Below are positions 44,546 through 53,465 of a stretch of DNA of 64,000 nt, piece after piece. The translations under genes and the position numbers were made by a program. The notes under the pieces were generated by a model that made no database searches, was not told where the DNA came from, and worked only from the letters and a program-made list of their open reading frames with translations. Source of the stretch: Bacteroidaceae bacterium (lineage in GTDB: Bacteria > Bacteroidota > Bacteroidia > Bacteroidales > Bacteroidaceae). Position 1 is the first letter of the stretch. Each line of letters starts with the position of its first letter. Location: assembly GCA_024401225.1 (NCBI GenBank), contig JAKSLM010000001.1, forward strand, positions 93,251 to 157,250, written 5' to 3'.

Positions 44546-45427
44546 ATGAAGATTAAGAAATCGACAAATCTCACTCTTGACGACCTCAACAAGGGCAACA
44601 TCTGGAGCATCACAGAGAGCGAACTCTACCAGATGATACTTGAAGCGAAGAAGGAAGATGACTATGCTGACTACGAGCGTCACTACATGAACATCATCCG
44701 CACGGTGTTCGACATACAATATCTGAACCGTGATGAAGAGCGCAAGGTAGCACAACTCGAAAGCATGCACTATCAGGTATTCTCAGCACCAAGCGAGGGC
44801 AACATCAACGCCATCGCCATCCGCAAGCATCAACTCAAGAAGGTGACCGACCTCACCATGGAGAACGTGTGGCACCTTGAGCCATACGAGTTGCTCGAAC
44901 TCATCAACAACAACCTCGGAACAGGTTGGAAGGGACTCCCACTCGCCATCCAGGACATTATAGAGTCGGCATTCTTCGTAGACTGCAGCGTGCTCCCAGC
45001 CAGCACCATGCATCGTGCAGGAGGTATCATCGATCGCCGCAAGGAGGATGGATACGAGGTACTTGAAATTCAGCGCGGCACATGGATCGAAGGCGTGTTC
45101 GTAAAGAGCAAGCCAAAGATTGAGAAGGTACACATCGACTACGGTCTCGATGACTTTGATGATGACGAGAAGCCACGCAAGCGCGGCCGTAAGAAGCGCA
45201 TCGCTGAGGACGATGACGACGATGACGACTTCGACGACATCCCAGACGAGGAGCCAGAAGATGATGACGACGATGACGATGAGGATGTAGAGATCGACGA
45301 TCGCGACGATGAGGACAAGGAGTTTGACGACGACCCATCGCTCGATGACTATGCCCCATCGGACGAGGAACTCGGCAAAGGCGGCAACATCGAAGACCTC
45401 GACATCGCTGACGACGACGACGAATAA
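44546..45427 (+). CDS. Protein of unknown function with long acidic tail
   Basis: A 293-aa protein. Residues 1-185 look globular and mostly helical (TNLTLDDLNKGNIW, IQDIIESAFFVDC). A short basic patch (PRKRGRKKR) follows, then about 90 residues dominated by Asp and Glu. No family recognised. The start at 44546 is chosen because the -7 box at 44509-44516 lies between it and an earlier in-frame start. The acidic tail may mimic nucleic acid or bind basic proteins; that is speculative. Confidence 0.75.
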   Translation: MKIKKSTNLTLDDLNKGNIWSITESELYQMILEAKKEDDYADYERHYMNIIRTVFDIQYLNRDEERKVAQLESMHYQVFSAPSEGNINAIAIRKHQLKKVTDLTMENVWHLEPYELLELINNNLGTGWKGLPLAIQDIIESAFFVDCSVLPASTMHRAGGIIDRRKEDGYEVLEIQRGTWIEGVFVKSKPKIEKVHIDYGLDDFDDDEKPRKRGRKKRIAEDDDDDDDFDDIPDEEPEDDDDDDDEDVEIDDRDDEDKEFDDDPSLDDYAPSDEELGKGGNIEDLDIADDDDE

Positions 45428-45454
45428 ACATCCCTATTCACATACCAAACGATG

Positions 45455-45530
45455 CCTTGCAAGGACATTGCTTACTCCTTGCAAGGATTCGACCAACTCC
45501 TTGCAAGGACTTTGCTATTTCCTTGCAAGG
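45455..45530. repeat. 22-base-period palindrome array, family 1, locus B
   Basis: Four perfect CCTTGCAAGG palindromes start at 45455, 45477, 45499 and 45521, each step exactly 22 bases, with 12-base spacers. It begins 27 bases after the stop of the acidic-tailed protein gene, like locus A after its upstream gene. Confidence 0.9.
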
Positions 45531-45537
45531 AGTTTTT
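45495..45537 (+). terminator. Terminator built from repeat units 3 and 4 of locus B
   Basis: AACTCCTTGCAAGGA (45495-45509) pairs with TCCTTGCAAGGAGTT (45520-45534) over 15 bp with a 10-base loop, followed by TTT. The stem is identical to that of locus A while the loop differs. Confidence 0.8.
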
Positions 45538-45640
45538 GGTGTTATTATAGGACTCGAATCATGCAAAGGCGGTCTATGCTTATGGCAATACGAGAGCACG
45601 GGCAAGTTTCATATAATTCCTTTAAAAAAGCCTTAAATCT

Positions 45641-45671
45641 TTTGTCATTTGAAATAAAACATTTAACTTTG
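45641..45671 (+). promoter_or_regulatory. Promoter of the DUF4419 gene
   Basis: TTTG (45641-45644), a 19-base spacer and TAACTTTG (45664-45671): a full Bacteroidetes consensus. The leader to the ATG is about 25 bases. Confidence 0.75.
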
Positions 45672-45702
45672 CCCCGAAAAACAAAATCATAAAAGTAATT
45701 AT

Positions 45703-47097
45703 ATGAAAACAGCACTGATCATAATCTGTTGCCTATTCGCCTTAACAAGTGCGAATGCGCAAGTGACAAGAAACGAGAAGGGAGTGACATTCGTGGTTGA
45801 CGAAAACCTGCCAACTCCGGAAGAGTACGATAAGTATGCTTATTATAGCGGCGTGAATGTAGCCAGATACTGGATTAGTGAGAGCAGCGCCTCGATTAAT
45901 TCACATAAATGTATAGCTTCGAGTTTTGCCAACGACTCACTTCTCATATCCGGACGCGATGTAATGTTCAGATGTATCGAGAAAGCGTACGCTGAGCACC
46001 GCCCTCTGGTACTCTCGCCCGACATGGTCTGGCTCGCTATCTGCCAGGGATTCGGACACTTTGTGAACGAGAATGCCGAGAAGCTTCGCGACCTGTTCGT
46101 GGAGCATGACGGAATGGTGAGCCTTGTGGTGGAAAGCAAGGAGGACTTGAAAGAAGGCAAGCCTGACTGGGAGAGCATTATCAAAGACTTTAATGCTCAA
46201 ATCCAAGAGAACACAAAGGGTGATATTGCCAAAGTGATGGTAGCCGACTTCAGCACTACCGGCACCACGGAGAGGATAGCTTCAGGCATCACGATGATGG
46301 ACGCGATGAAGTCGTACTTCGAGTATGTCGTGATTCGAGTGTCATGCGGCATCCCTAACATAACACTCACAGGCACTCCTGCCGACTGGGAAAGTGTGCT
46401 GTCGAGGACCATGGCGCTCGAGAAGTATGGCTTAGGCTGGTGGACAAAGGATCTTCGCCCTATCCTCGAGGAGTTTGTAAAAGCATCGAAGGGCAAACCT
46501 GACCAGCATTTCTGGAAGTGCATCGTGATGCAGGATCGCCCTGACCGTATACGTGGTGGCGGATGTGGACCTAGTGAACCGACGACGTTCGATGGATGGT
46601 TCCTGAAGCTGTTCCCTTATGATAAGGATGGCAAGCGTGTGAATGTGGTGCGATCGACGACTGAGATGATGCCGGAGATGGTACGTGTGGATTTCAAGTA
46701 TATCGTTATTGATGACAATAGTACCAAGACTATCCCTATGGAGCTGTGGGCTGGTTTTGTCGGTATTGAAGAGGACAAGACTACTCATGCGCTCATGCCT
46801 AAGATTGGATGGATGGTACGTGAAGCAGACTCAGAACAGGATGTATTGAATCAGATGACAGCTAACAGCAAAGAATTCAATATCCTGAGGCTCAGAGTCA
46901 AGGAGGTACCTGAGATCATTAAGAATATTACCTCCCTTGACAGAATCGAACTTATATTCACGGACAAGGTCGTTCTACCAGAGTGGCTGAAAGACGTGAA
47001 CATCAAGTCCATTGTTGTCAGAGGAGAGATAAGCAAAGAGGAGGCTGAAGCATACAAAGAGGCATTCCCGAATGTAAAGTTCCCCCGTTTCCCATAA
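45703..47097 (+). CDS. DUF4419 secreted protein
   Basis: A 464-aa protein with a signal peptide (ALTSANAQ) and the DUF4419 pattern: HRPLVLSPDMVWLAICQGFGHFVNENAE, ASGITMMDAMKSYFEY, SCGIPNITLTGTPADWESV, and the GGCGPSEPTTFDGWFLKLFPYD block. The family occurs in bacteria and fungi without a known activity. Here it is exported. It has its own promoter and a shared downstream terminator. The C-terminus (about 385-464) is a separate small alpha/beta module. Confidence 0.88.
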   Translation: MKTALIIICCLFALTSANAQVTRNEKGVTFVVDENLPTPEEYDKYAYYSGVNVARYWISESSASINSHKCIASSFANDSLLISGRDVMFRCIEKAYAEHRPLVLSPDMVWLAICQGFGHFVNENAEKLRDLFVEHDGMVSLVVESKEDLKEGKPDWESIIKDFNAQIQENTKGDIAKVMVADFSTTGTTERIASGITMMDAMKSYFEYVVIRVSCGIPNITLTGTPADWESVLSRTMALEKYGLGWWTKDLRPILEEFVKASKGKPDQHFWKCIVMQDRPDRIRGGGCGPSEPTTFDGWFLKLFPYDKDGKRVNVVRSTTEMMPEMVRVDFKYIVIDDNSTKTIPMELWAGFVGIEEDKTTHALMPKIGWMVREADSEQDVLNQMTANSKEFNILRLRVKEVPEIIKNITSLDRIELIFTDKVVLPEWLKDVNIKSIVVRGEISKEEAEAYKEAFPNVKFPRFP

Positions 47098-47114
47098 ACA
47101 CCAATATATAAAAC

Positions 47115-47146
47115 AAAGTGACGCCCTCTGCTGAGAGCTTCACTTT
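47115..47146. terminator. Bidirectional terminator between DUF4419 and DUF1573 genes
   Basis: AAAGTGA (47115-47121) pairs with TCACTTT (47140-47146), with an inner GCTCTC-type stem (CTCT/AGAG). A and T runs flank it, allowing use by both convergent genes. Confidence 0.7.
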
Positions 47147-47154
47147 ATTCTTCT

Positions 47155-47568
47155 TTATTCCTTTTCTATCTTCTTGCTGACTGGTACATCGGTCATCTCG
47201 CCTTGTATGAAGATGCGGGAGATGTCGGACTTGCAGTTGGAGAACACCTGAATGTTCTTCTTGAACTTACCTGGCATCTTGCCCGTTCCATCGTAGGTTA
47301 CGGTGATGACACCTGTACCGCCCGGAGCAATAGGATCCTTTGTAAACTCTGCTACTGTGCATCCGCATGAAGCATGAACATAGTTGATGATGAGCTTTGC
47401 CTTGCCTGTGTTGGTAAACTTGAACACGCACTTCTGTACAGGTTCGTCCATCGAGAAGGTGCCGAAGTCGTAAGTGGTCTGTTCAAACTTGATGACTGGA
47501 TATTTCTTGGCACTCATGCCCAGGGTAAAGCAGAGCGCAAGGAGAAGGGAAAAGAGTTTCAGTTTCAT
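47155..47568 (-). CDS. DUF1573 secreted protein
   Basis: A 137-aa protein with a signal peptide (MKLKLFSLLLALCFTLGMSA) and one immunoglobulin-like DUF1573/HYDIN-type domain: TTYDFGTFSMDEPVQKCVFKFTN, HASCGCTVAEF and PIAPGGTGVITVTYD. The start at 47568 fits the signal peptide; the upstream in-frame ATG would add a non-hydrophobic segment. Function unknown. Confidence 0.88.
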   Translation of the reverse strand: MKLKLFSLLLALCFTLGMSAKKYPVIKFEQTTYDFGTFSMDEPVQKCVFKFTNTGKAKLIINYVHASCGCTVAEFTKDPIAPGGTGVITVTYDGTGKMPGKFKKNIQVFSNCKSDISRIFIQGEMTDVPVSKKIEKE

Positions 47569-47664
47569 AATTTGTCTGTTTTGATTGATAACATGGTGAC
47601 ACGTTGTCAGTAATTGCATGTCACATACCGACTGCGTTTAACCATCATTTTTCGTAAATCGACA

Positions 47665-47734
47665 CAAAAGTACTGCATTTTTTTAATATTACGAAAGGAA
47701 CGACATAGAATTTGAGTTTTTTTTCGTAAATTTG
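47665..47734. promoter_or_regulatory. Divergent promoters of DUF1573 and yidC
   Basis: Minus-strand TACTTTTG at 47665-47672 for the DUF1573 gene and plus-strand TAAATTTG at 47727-47734 for yidC. Neither has a textbook -33 element. Confidence 0.5.
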
Positions 47735-47774
47735 CACGAAATTTGCATATAATTACAGAAAACAATTATTAATT

Positions 47775-49697
47775 ATGAATATAGATAAGAATACCATCAT
47801 CGGCTGGGTGCTCATGATCCTTGTGCTTTTCGGATTCATGGCATACAACCAGTACACCGCTCCAACACAGGAGGAACTTGCAATCATGCAGGCTAAGGCC
47901 GACAGCATCAAGGCTGTCGAGGCAAAGGCAGAAGCTGACAAGGAGGCACAGGCCATCAAGGCCTACACAGAGCAGGCAACCGACTCGCTCAACCCTCTCT
48001 TCATGGCAAGCCAAAAGAACCCTGGCACCACAGTCATCAAGAACAATCTGCTCGCCATCACTATCAACAACCAGGGCGGTCAGATCTGCAAGGCAGAGAT
48101 TCTTGACAAGGCATACAAGAATCAGCAAGGCGGCAACGTAGTGCTCTTCGATGGCGATGACAATCTGTTCAATATCAACATCGACGGCAAGCAGGCCAAC
48201 ATCAAGACTGCCGACCTCTACTTCAAACCAACAAGCAAGAAGGACAACAGCGTTGTGATGACCGTTCCTGTAGCAGGAGGTGCCATCAATATCAGTTACA
48301 CGCTGCTTCCTGAGAGCTACATCGTCAACATGGACGTACAGGCTCAGGGACTCGAAGGTTTCTTCCCTTCAAAGACCAACAGCTTCAACATCGAATGGAC
48401 ACAGAAGATGGTGCAGCAGGAGAAGGGCTACGACTTCGAGACTCGCTACAGCACCATCACCTACCGCGATGCTGATGAGGACACTCACGAACTCTCATCA
48501 ATGGGCGGCGACGCTAACGAGGACGACTTCGACGAGAAGAGCATGTGGGTATGCTTCAAGACTCAGTTCTTCAGCCAGGTGCTCCTTGCCGACAACAATC
48601 TCGACATCAAAAGCATGTCGTCAGAGAAGATGGAGAAGGGCTCAGGCTACCTCAAGACTCTCAAGGCTGACATGAACGCCGACTTCGACCCATCGGGCCG
48701 CAAGCCTACCACATTCAGCATGTACCTCGGTCCTAACAAGTTCTCTACACTTGGCGACAACCAGGAATTGCTCAACAGCAGCAAGGACATTGACCTTCGC
48801 TCGCTCGTATACCTCGGATGGCCTATCGTACGTTGGATCAACCGTTTCTGCATCCTATACCTCTTCGACTGGATGACAGGTTGGGGCCTGAACATGGGTA
48901 TCGTACTCCTTATTCTTACCATCCTCATCAAGTTTATCGTATTCCCATTGATGAAGAAGTCATATCTCTCAAGCGCTCGTATGCGCGTGCTCAAACCTAA
49001 GATTGAAGAGGTAACAAAGAAGTACAACAAGCCTGAGGATGCCATGCTCAAGCAGCAGGAGACCATGAAGCTCTACTCCGAGTACGGCGTAAGTCCAATG
49101 GGTGGATGCTTGCCAATGCTCATTCAGATGCCAATCTGGATTGCGCTCTTCAACTTCATCCCTAACGCCATCGAGCTTCGCGGACAGTCGTTCCTCTGGG
49201 CACAGGACCTCTCAACCTACGATGACATCATCAACTGGGGCTTCAACATCTGGGGCATCGGCGACCACCTGTCACTCTTCTGTGTACTGTGGTGCGTATC
49301 GACAGTAGCCAGCAGCTGGTTCTCGATGCGCCAGCAGCAGGACACTATGACTCCTGAGCAGGCACAGCAGATGGGTATGATGAAGTGGATGATGTACCTC
49401 ATGCCTCTCATCTTCTTCTTCTCATTCAACAGCTATTCATCAGGTCTTAACTACTACTACTTCATATCTTCGCTCACCAGCGTACTGCTCATGTGGTATC
49501 TGCGCAAGAGCACCGACGATGCCAAGCTGCTCGCTCAGCTTGAGGAGCGTCACAAGATTCGCAAGCAGGAGGTAGCATCGGGCAAGCGACAGTCATCGAT
49601 GATGGAGCGTCTGCAAGCCATGCAGGAGAAACAGATGGAGATTCTGAAGCAGCAGCAGGAAGCGCAGCGACAGAGGGACCTCAATGCAAAGAAATAA
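47775..49697 (+). CDS. yidC: Membrane protein insertase YidC
   Basis: A 640-aa insertase. The N-terminal anchor (WVLMILVLFGFMAYN) is followed by a large periplasmic domain (about 30-350). The conserved five-helix core includes the FVFPLMKKSYLSSARM region, SPMGGCLPMLIQMPIWIALF and FFFSFNSYSSGLNYYYF. The tail is charged and Gln-rich (LQAMQEKQMEILKQQQEA). It inserts membrane proteins alone or with SecYEG. Confidence 0.96.
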   Translation: MNIDKNTIIGWVLMILVLFGFMAYNQYTAPTQEELAIMQAKADSIKAVEAKAEADKEAQAIKAYTEQATDSLNPLFMASQKNPGTTVIKNNLLAITINNQGGQICKAEILDKAYKNQQGGNVVLFDGDDNLFNINIDGKQANIKTADLYFKPTSKKDNSVVMTVPVAGGAINISYTLLPESYIVNMDVQAQGLEGFFPSKTNSFNIEWTQKMVQQEKGYDFETRYSTITYRDADEDTHELSSMGGDANEDDFDEKSMWVCFKTQFFSQVLLADNNLDIKSMSSEKMEKGSGYLKTLKADMNADFDPSGRKPTTFSMYLGPNKFSTLGDNQELLNSSKDIDLRSLVYLGWPIVRWINRFCILYLFDWMTGWGLNMGIVLLILTILIKFIVFPLMKKSYLSSARMRVLKPKIEEVTKKYNKPEDAMLKQQETMKLYSEYGVSPMGGCLPMLIQMPIWIALFNFIPNAIELRGQSFLWAQDLSTYDDIINWGFNIWGIGDHLSLFCVLWCVSTVASSWFSMRQQQDTMTPEQAQQMGMMKWMMYLMPLIFFFSFNSYSSGLNYYYFISSLTSVLLMWYLRKSTDDAKLLAQLEERHKIRKQEVASGKRQSSMMERLQAMQEKQMEILKQQQEAQRQRDLNAKK

Positions 49698-49714
49698 CAT
49701 TAACCTTATACAAC

Positions 49715-49750
49715 AGGGCGGACTAATGACGGTTCGCCCTTAACTCTTTT
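49715..49750 (+). terminator. Terminator between yidC and the DPP5-like gene
   Basis: AGGGCG (49715-49720) pairs with CGCCCT (49735-49740), extended by a G-U and two more pairs, followed by TAACTCTTTTT. It ends only about 10 bases before the next ATG, so it could also act as an attenuator. Confidence 0.7.
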
Positions 49751-49751
49751 T

Positions 49752-51917
49752 ATGAATAAATCAATCATGACACTTTTTGCGGCTACTGCCCTCGCTATAC
49801 AGACAGCAGAAGCGCAGCCAAAGACGTTCATCGGACGTACTCAGCCAAAGATAGAAAACCGCACACTCACACCTGAGCTCCTCTGGGCTATGGGACGCGT
49901 AGGAGCGGCATCAGTTGCTCCCGATGCAAAGACCATCGCATACAATGTGAGCTACTACAGCGTATCGGAAAACAAGAGCCACACCGTAATTTACACTCAG
50001 AACATAGACGGCACGGGCGAGAAGCTCCTCACTACTGCCAACTCATCGGAGGTGTCGCCTCAGTATATTGCTGGCGGCAGCAAGATTGCCTACCTCGGAC
50101 TTGATGCCGACGGCAACATGCAGGTGTGGAGCATGAATCCTGATGGATCGGACCGCAAGCAGCTCAGTCATGAGAAGGAGGGTGTGGACGACTTCAAGTT
50201 CTCACCCGACGAGAAGAGAGTGATCCTCATCAAGACCATCAAGTACGGTAAACGCACCAATGACCTCTACCCTGATCTCAACAAGGCTTCGGGCCGTGTG
50301 ATAGGTGACCTCATGCATCGCCATTGGGACGAATGGGTGGAGAGCATTCCTCACTCGTATGTAGCGACCTTCAACGGATCTGAAATCAAGAATGCTGTCG
50401 ACATACTTAACTGCGCTCCATATGAATGTCCTATGAAGCCATTTGGCGGTATTGAGCAGTTGAACTGGAGCCCAGACTCAAAGACTATCGCATACAATTG
50501 TCGCCAACTCGAAGGTAAAGACTATGCTTGTTCGACCGATGCCGACATCTTCCTTTACAATGTGGAGACAGGTATGTCAAAGAACATCTGCAAGGGAGCA
50601 GACTACAAGCGTCCAGCAGTTGACTATACAGAGTCGCTTAAAGATCAGAAGGTGAACGACCGCAACTATCCAGGAAACGTAGTATCAGGATTCCTCCTTT
50701 CTGGTTACGACACAAACCCTTCATTCTCGCCTGACGGTAAGTACATTGCATGGCAGAGCATGGAGCGTGACGGATATGAATCAGATATCAATCGTCTGCT
50801 TGTCATGGACCTCAAGACTGGCAAGATCATTCAGCTTGCAGCTTCGCTCGACACTCCAGTCGACAGCTACACATGGTCTGCCGACAGCAAGAACATCTAT
50901 TTCGTTGCAGTATGGCATGGAACGACACAAGTCTACTCTGTCAACATGAAGGATGACGTGAAGAAGATTACCGATGGTCAGTACGATTACTCGTCGGTTC
51001 AGCTTCTTGGCAAGAACCTCCTCTGTGGCCGTCACAGCATGAGCCAGAGTCATGAGCTCTATTCCGTCGACATAAATAGCGGCAATGCAACAGCCGTAAC
51101 ACACGAAAACCAGTATTTCTACGACAATATCGACTGGGGAACAGTTGAGCCTCGTTGGACAAAGACTGTCGACGGCAAGGATCTCCTCTCATGGATCATC
51201 CTTCCTCCTAACTTCGACAAAACCAAGAAGTACCCTACTCTCCTCTTCTGCGAAGGTGGTCCTCAGAGTCCTGTGAGCCAGTTCTGGTCGTACCGCTGGA
51301 ACATGATGATAATGGCAGCCAACGGCTATGTAGTGGTTGCACCAAACCGTCGTGGTCTCCCAGGCTTCGGCAAGGCTTGGCTTGAGGAAATCAGCGAGGA
51401 CTACGGAGGTCATTGCATGGACGACTACTTCTCTGCCATCGATGATGCAGCAAAGAACCTCCCATACGTTGACAAGGACCGCCTCGGTTGTGTAGGCGCA
51501 AGCTTCGGTGGCTATTCAGTCTATTGGCTTGCAGGTCATCACAACAAGCGTTTCAAGGCATTCATCGCTCACGATGGTATATTCAACATCGAGCAGCAGT
51601 ACCTTGAGACAGAAGAGATGTGGTTTGCCAACTGGGATATGGGTGGTGCATACTGGAATGGTCACGACAAGACATTCAAGAACTCTCCACACCGCTTCGT
51701 TGACAAGTGGGACACTCCTATCCTCTGCATCCAGGGCGAGAAGGACTACCGCATTGTGACTTCACAGGCTATGTCGGCATTCAACGCTGCTCAGCTTCGT
51801 GGCATCCCATCCGAGTTCCTCTGCTTCCCAGACGAGAACCATTGGGTACTCAAACCACAGAATGGTATCCTCTGGCAGCGTCGCTTCTTCAACTGGCTTG
51901 ATAAATATGTAAAGTAA
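49752..51917 (+). CDS. S9 family peptidase, DPP5-like
   Basis: A 721-aa secreted peptidase with a signal peptide (ending TAEAQ), a beta-propeller (about 50-420) and an alpha/beta-hydrolase domain. The catalytic triad is Ser584 in GASFGGYS, Asp665 in GEKDYRIV and His697 in DENHWVL. The overall pattern matches dipeptidyl-peptidase 5 of Porphyromonas and relatives, which removes dipeptides with a hydrophobic second residue. It precedes one MFS and two POT transporter genes, which fits release and uptake of small peptides. Confidence 0.92.
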   Translation: MNKSIMTLFAATALAIQTAEAQPKTFIGRTQPKIENRTLTPELLWAMGRVGAASVAPDAKTIAYNVSYYSVSENKSHTVIYTQNIDGTGEKLLTTANSSEVSPQYIAGGSKIAYLGLDADGNMQVWSMNPDGSDRKQLSHEKEGVDDFKFSPDEKRVILIKTIKYGKRTNDLYPDLNKASGRVIGDLMHRHWDEWVESIPHSYVATFNGSEIKNAVDILNCAPYECPMKPFGGIEQLNWSPDSKTIAYNCRQLEGKDYACSTDADIFLYNVETGMSKNICKGADYKRPAVDYTESLKDQKVNDRNYPGNVVSGFLLSGYDTNPSFSPDGKYIAWQSMERDGYESDINRLLVMDLKTGKIIQLAASLDTPVDSYTWSADSKNIYFVAVWHGTTQVYSVNMKDDVKKITDGQYDYSSVQLLGKNLLCGRHSMSQSHELYSVDINSGNATAVTHENQYFYDNIDWGTVEPRWTKTVDGKDLLSWIILPPNFDKTKKYPTLLFCEGGPQSPVSQFWSYRWNMMIMAANGYVVVAPNRRGLPGFGKAWLEEISEDYGGHCMDDYFSAIDDAAKNLPYVDKDRLGCVGASFGGYSVYWLAGHHNKRFKAFIAHDGIFNIEQQYLETEEMWFANWDMGGAYWNGHDKTFKNSPHRFVDKWDTPILCIQGEKDYRIVTSQAMSAFNAAQLRGIPSEFLCFPDENHWVLKPQNGILWQRRFFNWLDKYVK

Positions 51918-51951
51918 TCAATAGGAGCAAGGAATAAAAGCATTACTATAA

Positions 51952-52015
51952 GAGCCAGAACTTCTAGAACATCTAGAGCTTCCATAATATCTGGAGCTTC
52001 TAAATACCTATAAAT
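51952..52015. repeat. 18-base-period degenerate array after the DPP5-like gene
   Basis: Three units of the form rGArCTTCtAnAAnATCT follow each other with the GCTTC/ACTTC core spaced 18 bases apart (near 51961, 51979 and 51997). Confidence 0.55.
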
Positions 52016-52036
52016 GACAACTAAAAAACTACTAAT

Positions 52037-53383
52037 ATGACTCAAAACATTCAAAACAAACTCAGTGACTCAGCAGCACTTCGCTGGTTGGCACTATTTA
52101 TCGTAGCCGTAACAATGATGTTTGGCTACTTCTTCACAGACGTTATGTCACCGCTCGAGCCACTGCTCACAGCAGCAAAGGAAGATGGCGGATTAGGTTG
52201 GACAAGTGATGAATACGGATTCTTCTCCGGTTCATACGGATTCTTCAATGTATTCCTTCTCTTGCTGTTCTTCGGAGGTATCATCCTCGACAAGTTCGGC
52301 ATCCGTTTCACTGGTATCCTCTCTACTGTGCTCATGTTTGTTGGAGCACTCATCAAGTGGTACGCTGTAGGTCATGAGTTTGAAGGCGAGATGTTTGGTT
52401 ACCAGACTCAGGTTATATATGCCTGCTTAGGTTTTGCCACATATGGAGTAGGATGCGAGATTTGTGGTATCACCGTCAGCAAGGTACTTGTAAAGTGGTT
52501 CACAGGTCACGAACTTGCTCTCGCCATGGGTGTACAGGTAGCTCTGGCACGTCTTGGTACAGCAGCAGCACTCAGCTTCGCTCTGCCATTCGCACAGTCT
52601 ATGGGTAGCGCAGCAGCCAGCGTTGGTCTTGGCGCAGCACTCCTCTGTGCAGGTATCGTTATCTATCTCGTATATTGCGTCATGGATAAGAAGGAAGATA
52701 AGGCAGCTGCAGCAGTTGCTTCGGAACCAGAACCAGGATTCCAGTTTGCCGATCTCAAGCTTCTCTTCACCAACAAGGGCTTCTGGTACATCACCCTTCT
52801 CTGCCTCATGTTCTATGCTGGCGTGTTCCCATTCCTCAAGTTTGCCACAAAGCTCATGGTCATCAAGTATGGTGTTGACCCTGTTACTGCAGGTAAAATT
52901 CCTGCCATGCTTCCTTACGGAACAATCGTTCTCACCCCACTCTTCGGATTCGTATACGACAAGATTGGTAAGGGCGCAACTCTCATGATCATCGGTTCAA
53001 TCCTTCTCACTTTCGTACATGTAGTATTCGCATTGCCTATCAACTCAGTCTTTGTGGCTATCGGTCTGATGCTCGTGCTTGGTGTGGCATTCGGTCTTGT
53101 ACCATCGGCTATGTGGCCTTCAGTTCCAAAGATCATTCCAATGCAGTTGCTCGGTACGGCCTATGCACTTATCTTCTACATTCAGAACATTGGACTCTCT
53201 ATGGTGCCAATCCTCATCGGTAAGGTCAATCAGGCTAATACAAATGCAGAGGGCATCATCGACTACACTCAGACAATGTCTATCTTCGCTTTCTTCGGTG
53301 CCATCGCCATCGTCATCGCATTCCTCCTTCTCATTGAGGACAAGAAGAAAGGCTATGGTCTGCAGAAGCCAAACGTGAAATAA
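52037..53383 (+). CDS. MFS transporter
   Basis: A 448-aa major facilitator protein with about 12 membrane helices. FGGIILDKFGIRFTGIL is the loop 2-3 signature, and FGFVYDKIGKGATLM is its counterpart in the second half. Central loop about 215-245. Substrate cannot be told from sequence. Position between the DPP5-like peptidase gene and two POT genes suggests amino-acid, peptide or organic-acid transport. Confidence 0.87.
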   Translation: MTQNIQNKLSDSAALRWLALFIVAVTMMFGYFFTDVMSPLEPLLTAAKEDGGLGWTSDEYGFFSGSYGFFNVFLLLLFFGGIILDKFGIRFTGILSTVLMFVGALIKWYAVGHEFEGEMFGYQTQVIYACLGFATYGVGCEICGITVSKVLVKWFTGHELALAMGVQVALARLGTAAALSFALPFAQSMGSAAASVGLGAALLCAGIVIYLVYCVMDKKEDKAAAAVASEPEPGFQFADLKLLFTNKGFWYITLLCLMFYAGVFPFLKFATKLMVIKYGVDPVTAGKIPAMLPYGTIVLTPLFGFVYDKIGKGATLMIIGSILLTFVHVVFALPINSVFVAIGLMLVLGVAFGLVPSAMWPSVPKIIPMQLLGTAYALIFYIQNIGLSMVPILIGKVNQANTNAEGIIDYTQTMSIFAFFGAIAIVIAFLLLIEDKKKGYGLQKPNVK

Positions 53384-53400
53384 GCAAAGCTTCCCTCCAT

Positions 53401-53440
53401 CATCGAACTACCCGAATCATCGATTAATCGAATTCTCGAA
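53401..53440. repeat. 8-base-period CGAA array
   Basis: The word CGAA (once CGAT) starts at 53404, 53413, 53421, 53429 and 53437, in 8- to 9-base steps, between the MFS and first POT genes. Confidence 0.55.
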
Positions 53441-53465
53441 AAAAAACTAAACCCCCAAAAAAACT

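Noticed and set aside
45455-45530. Translated low-complexity peptide across the repeat array
   Set aside because: Open frames through the array exist only because the repeat lacks stops in one frame; no start, promoter or conserved sequence supports a product.
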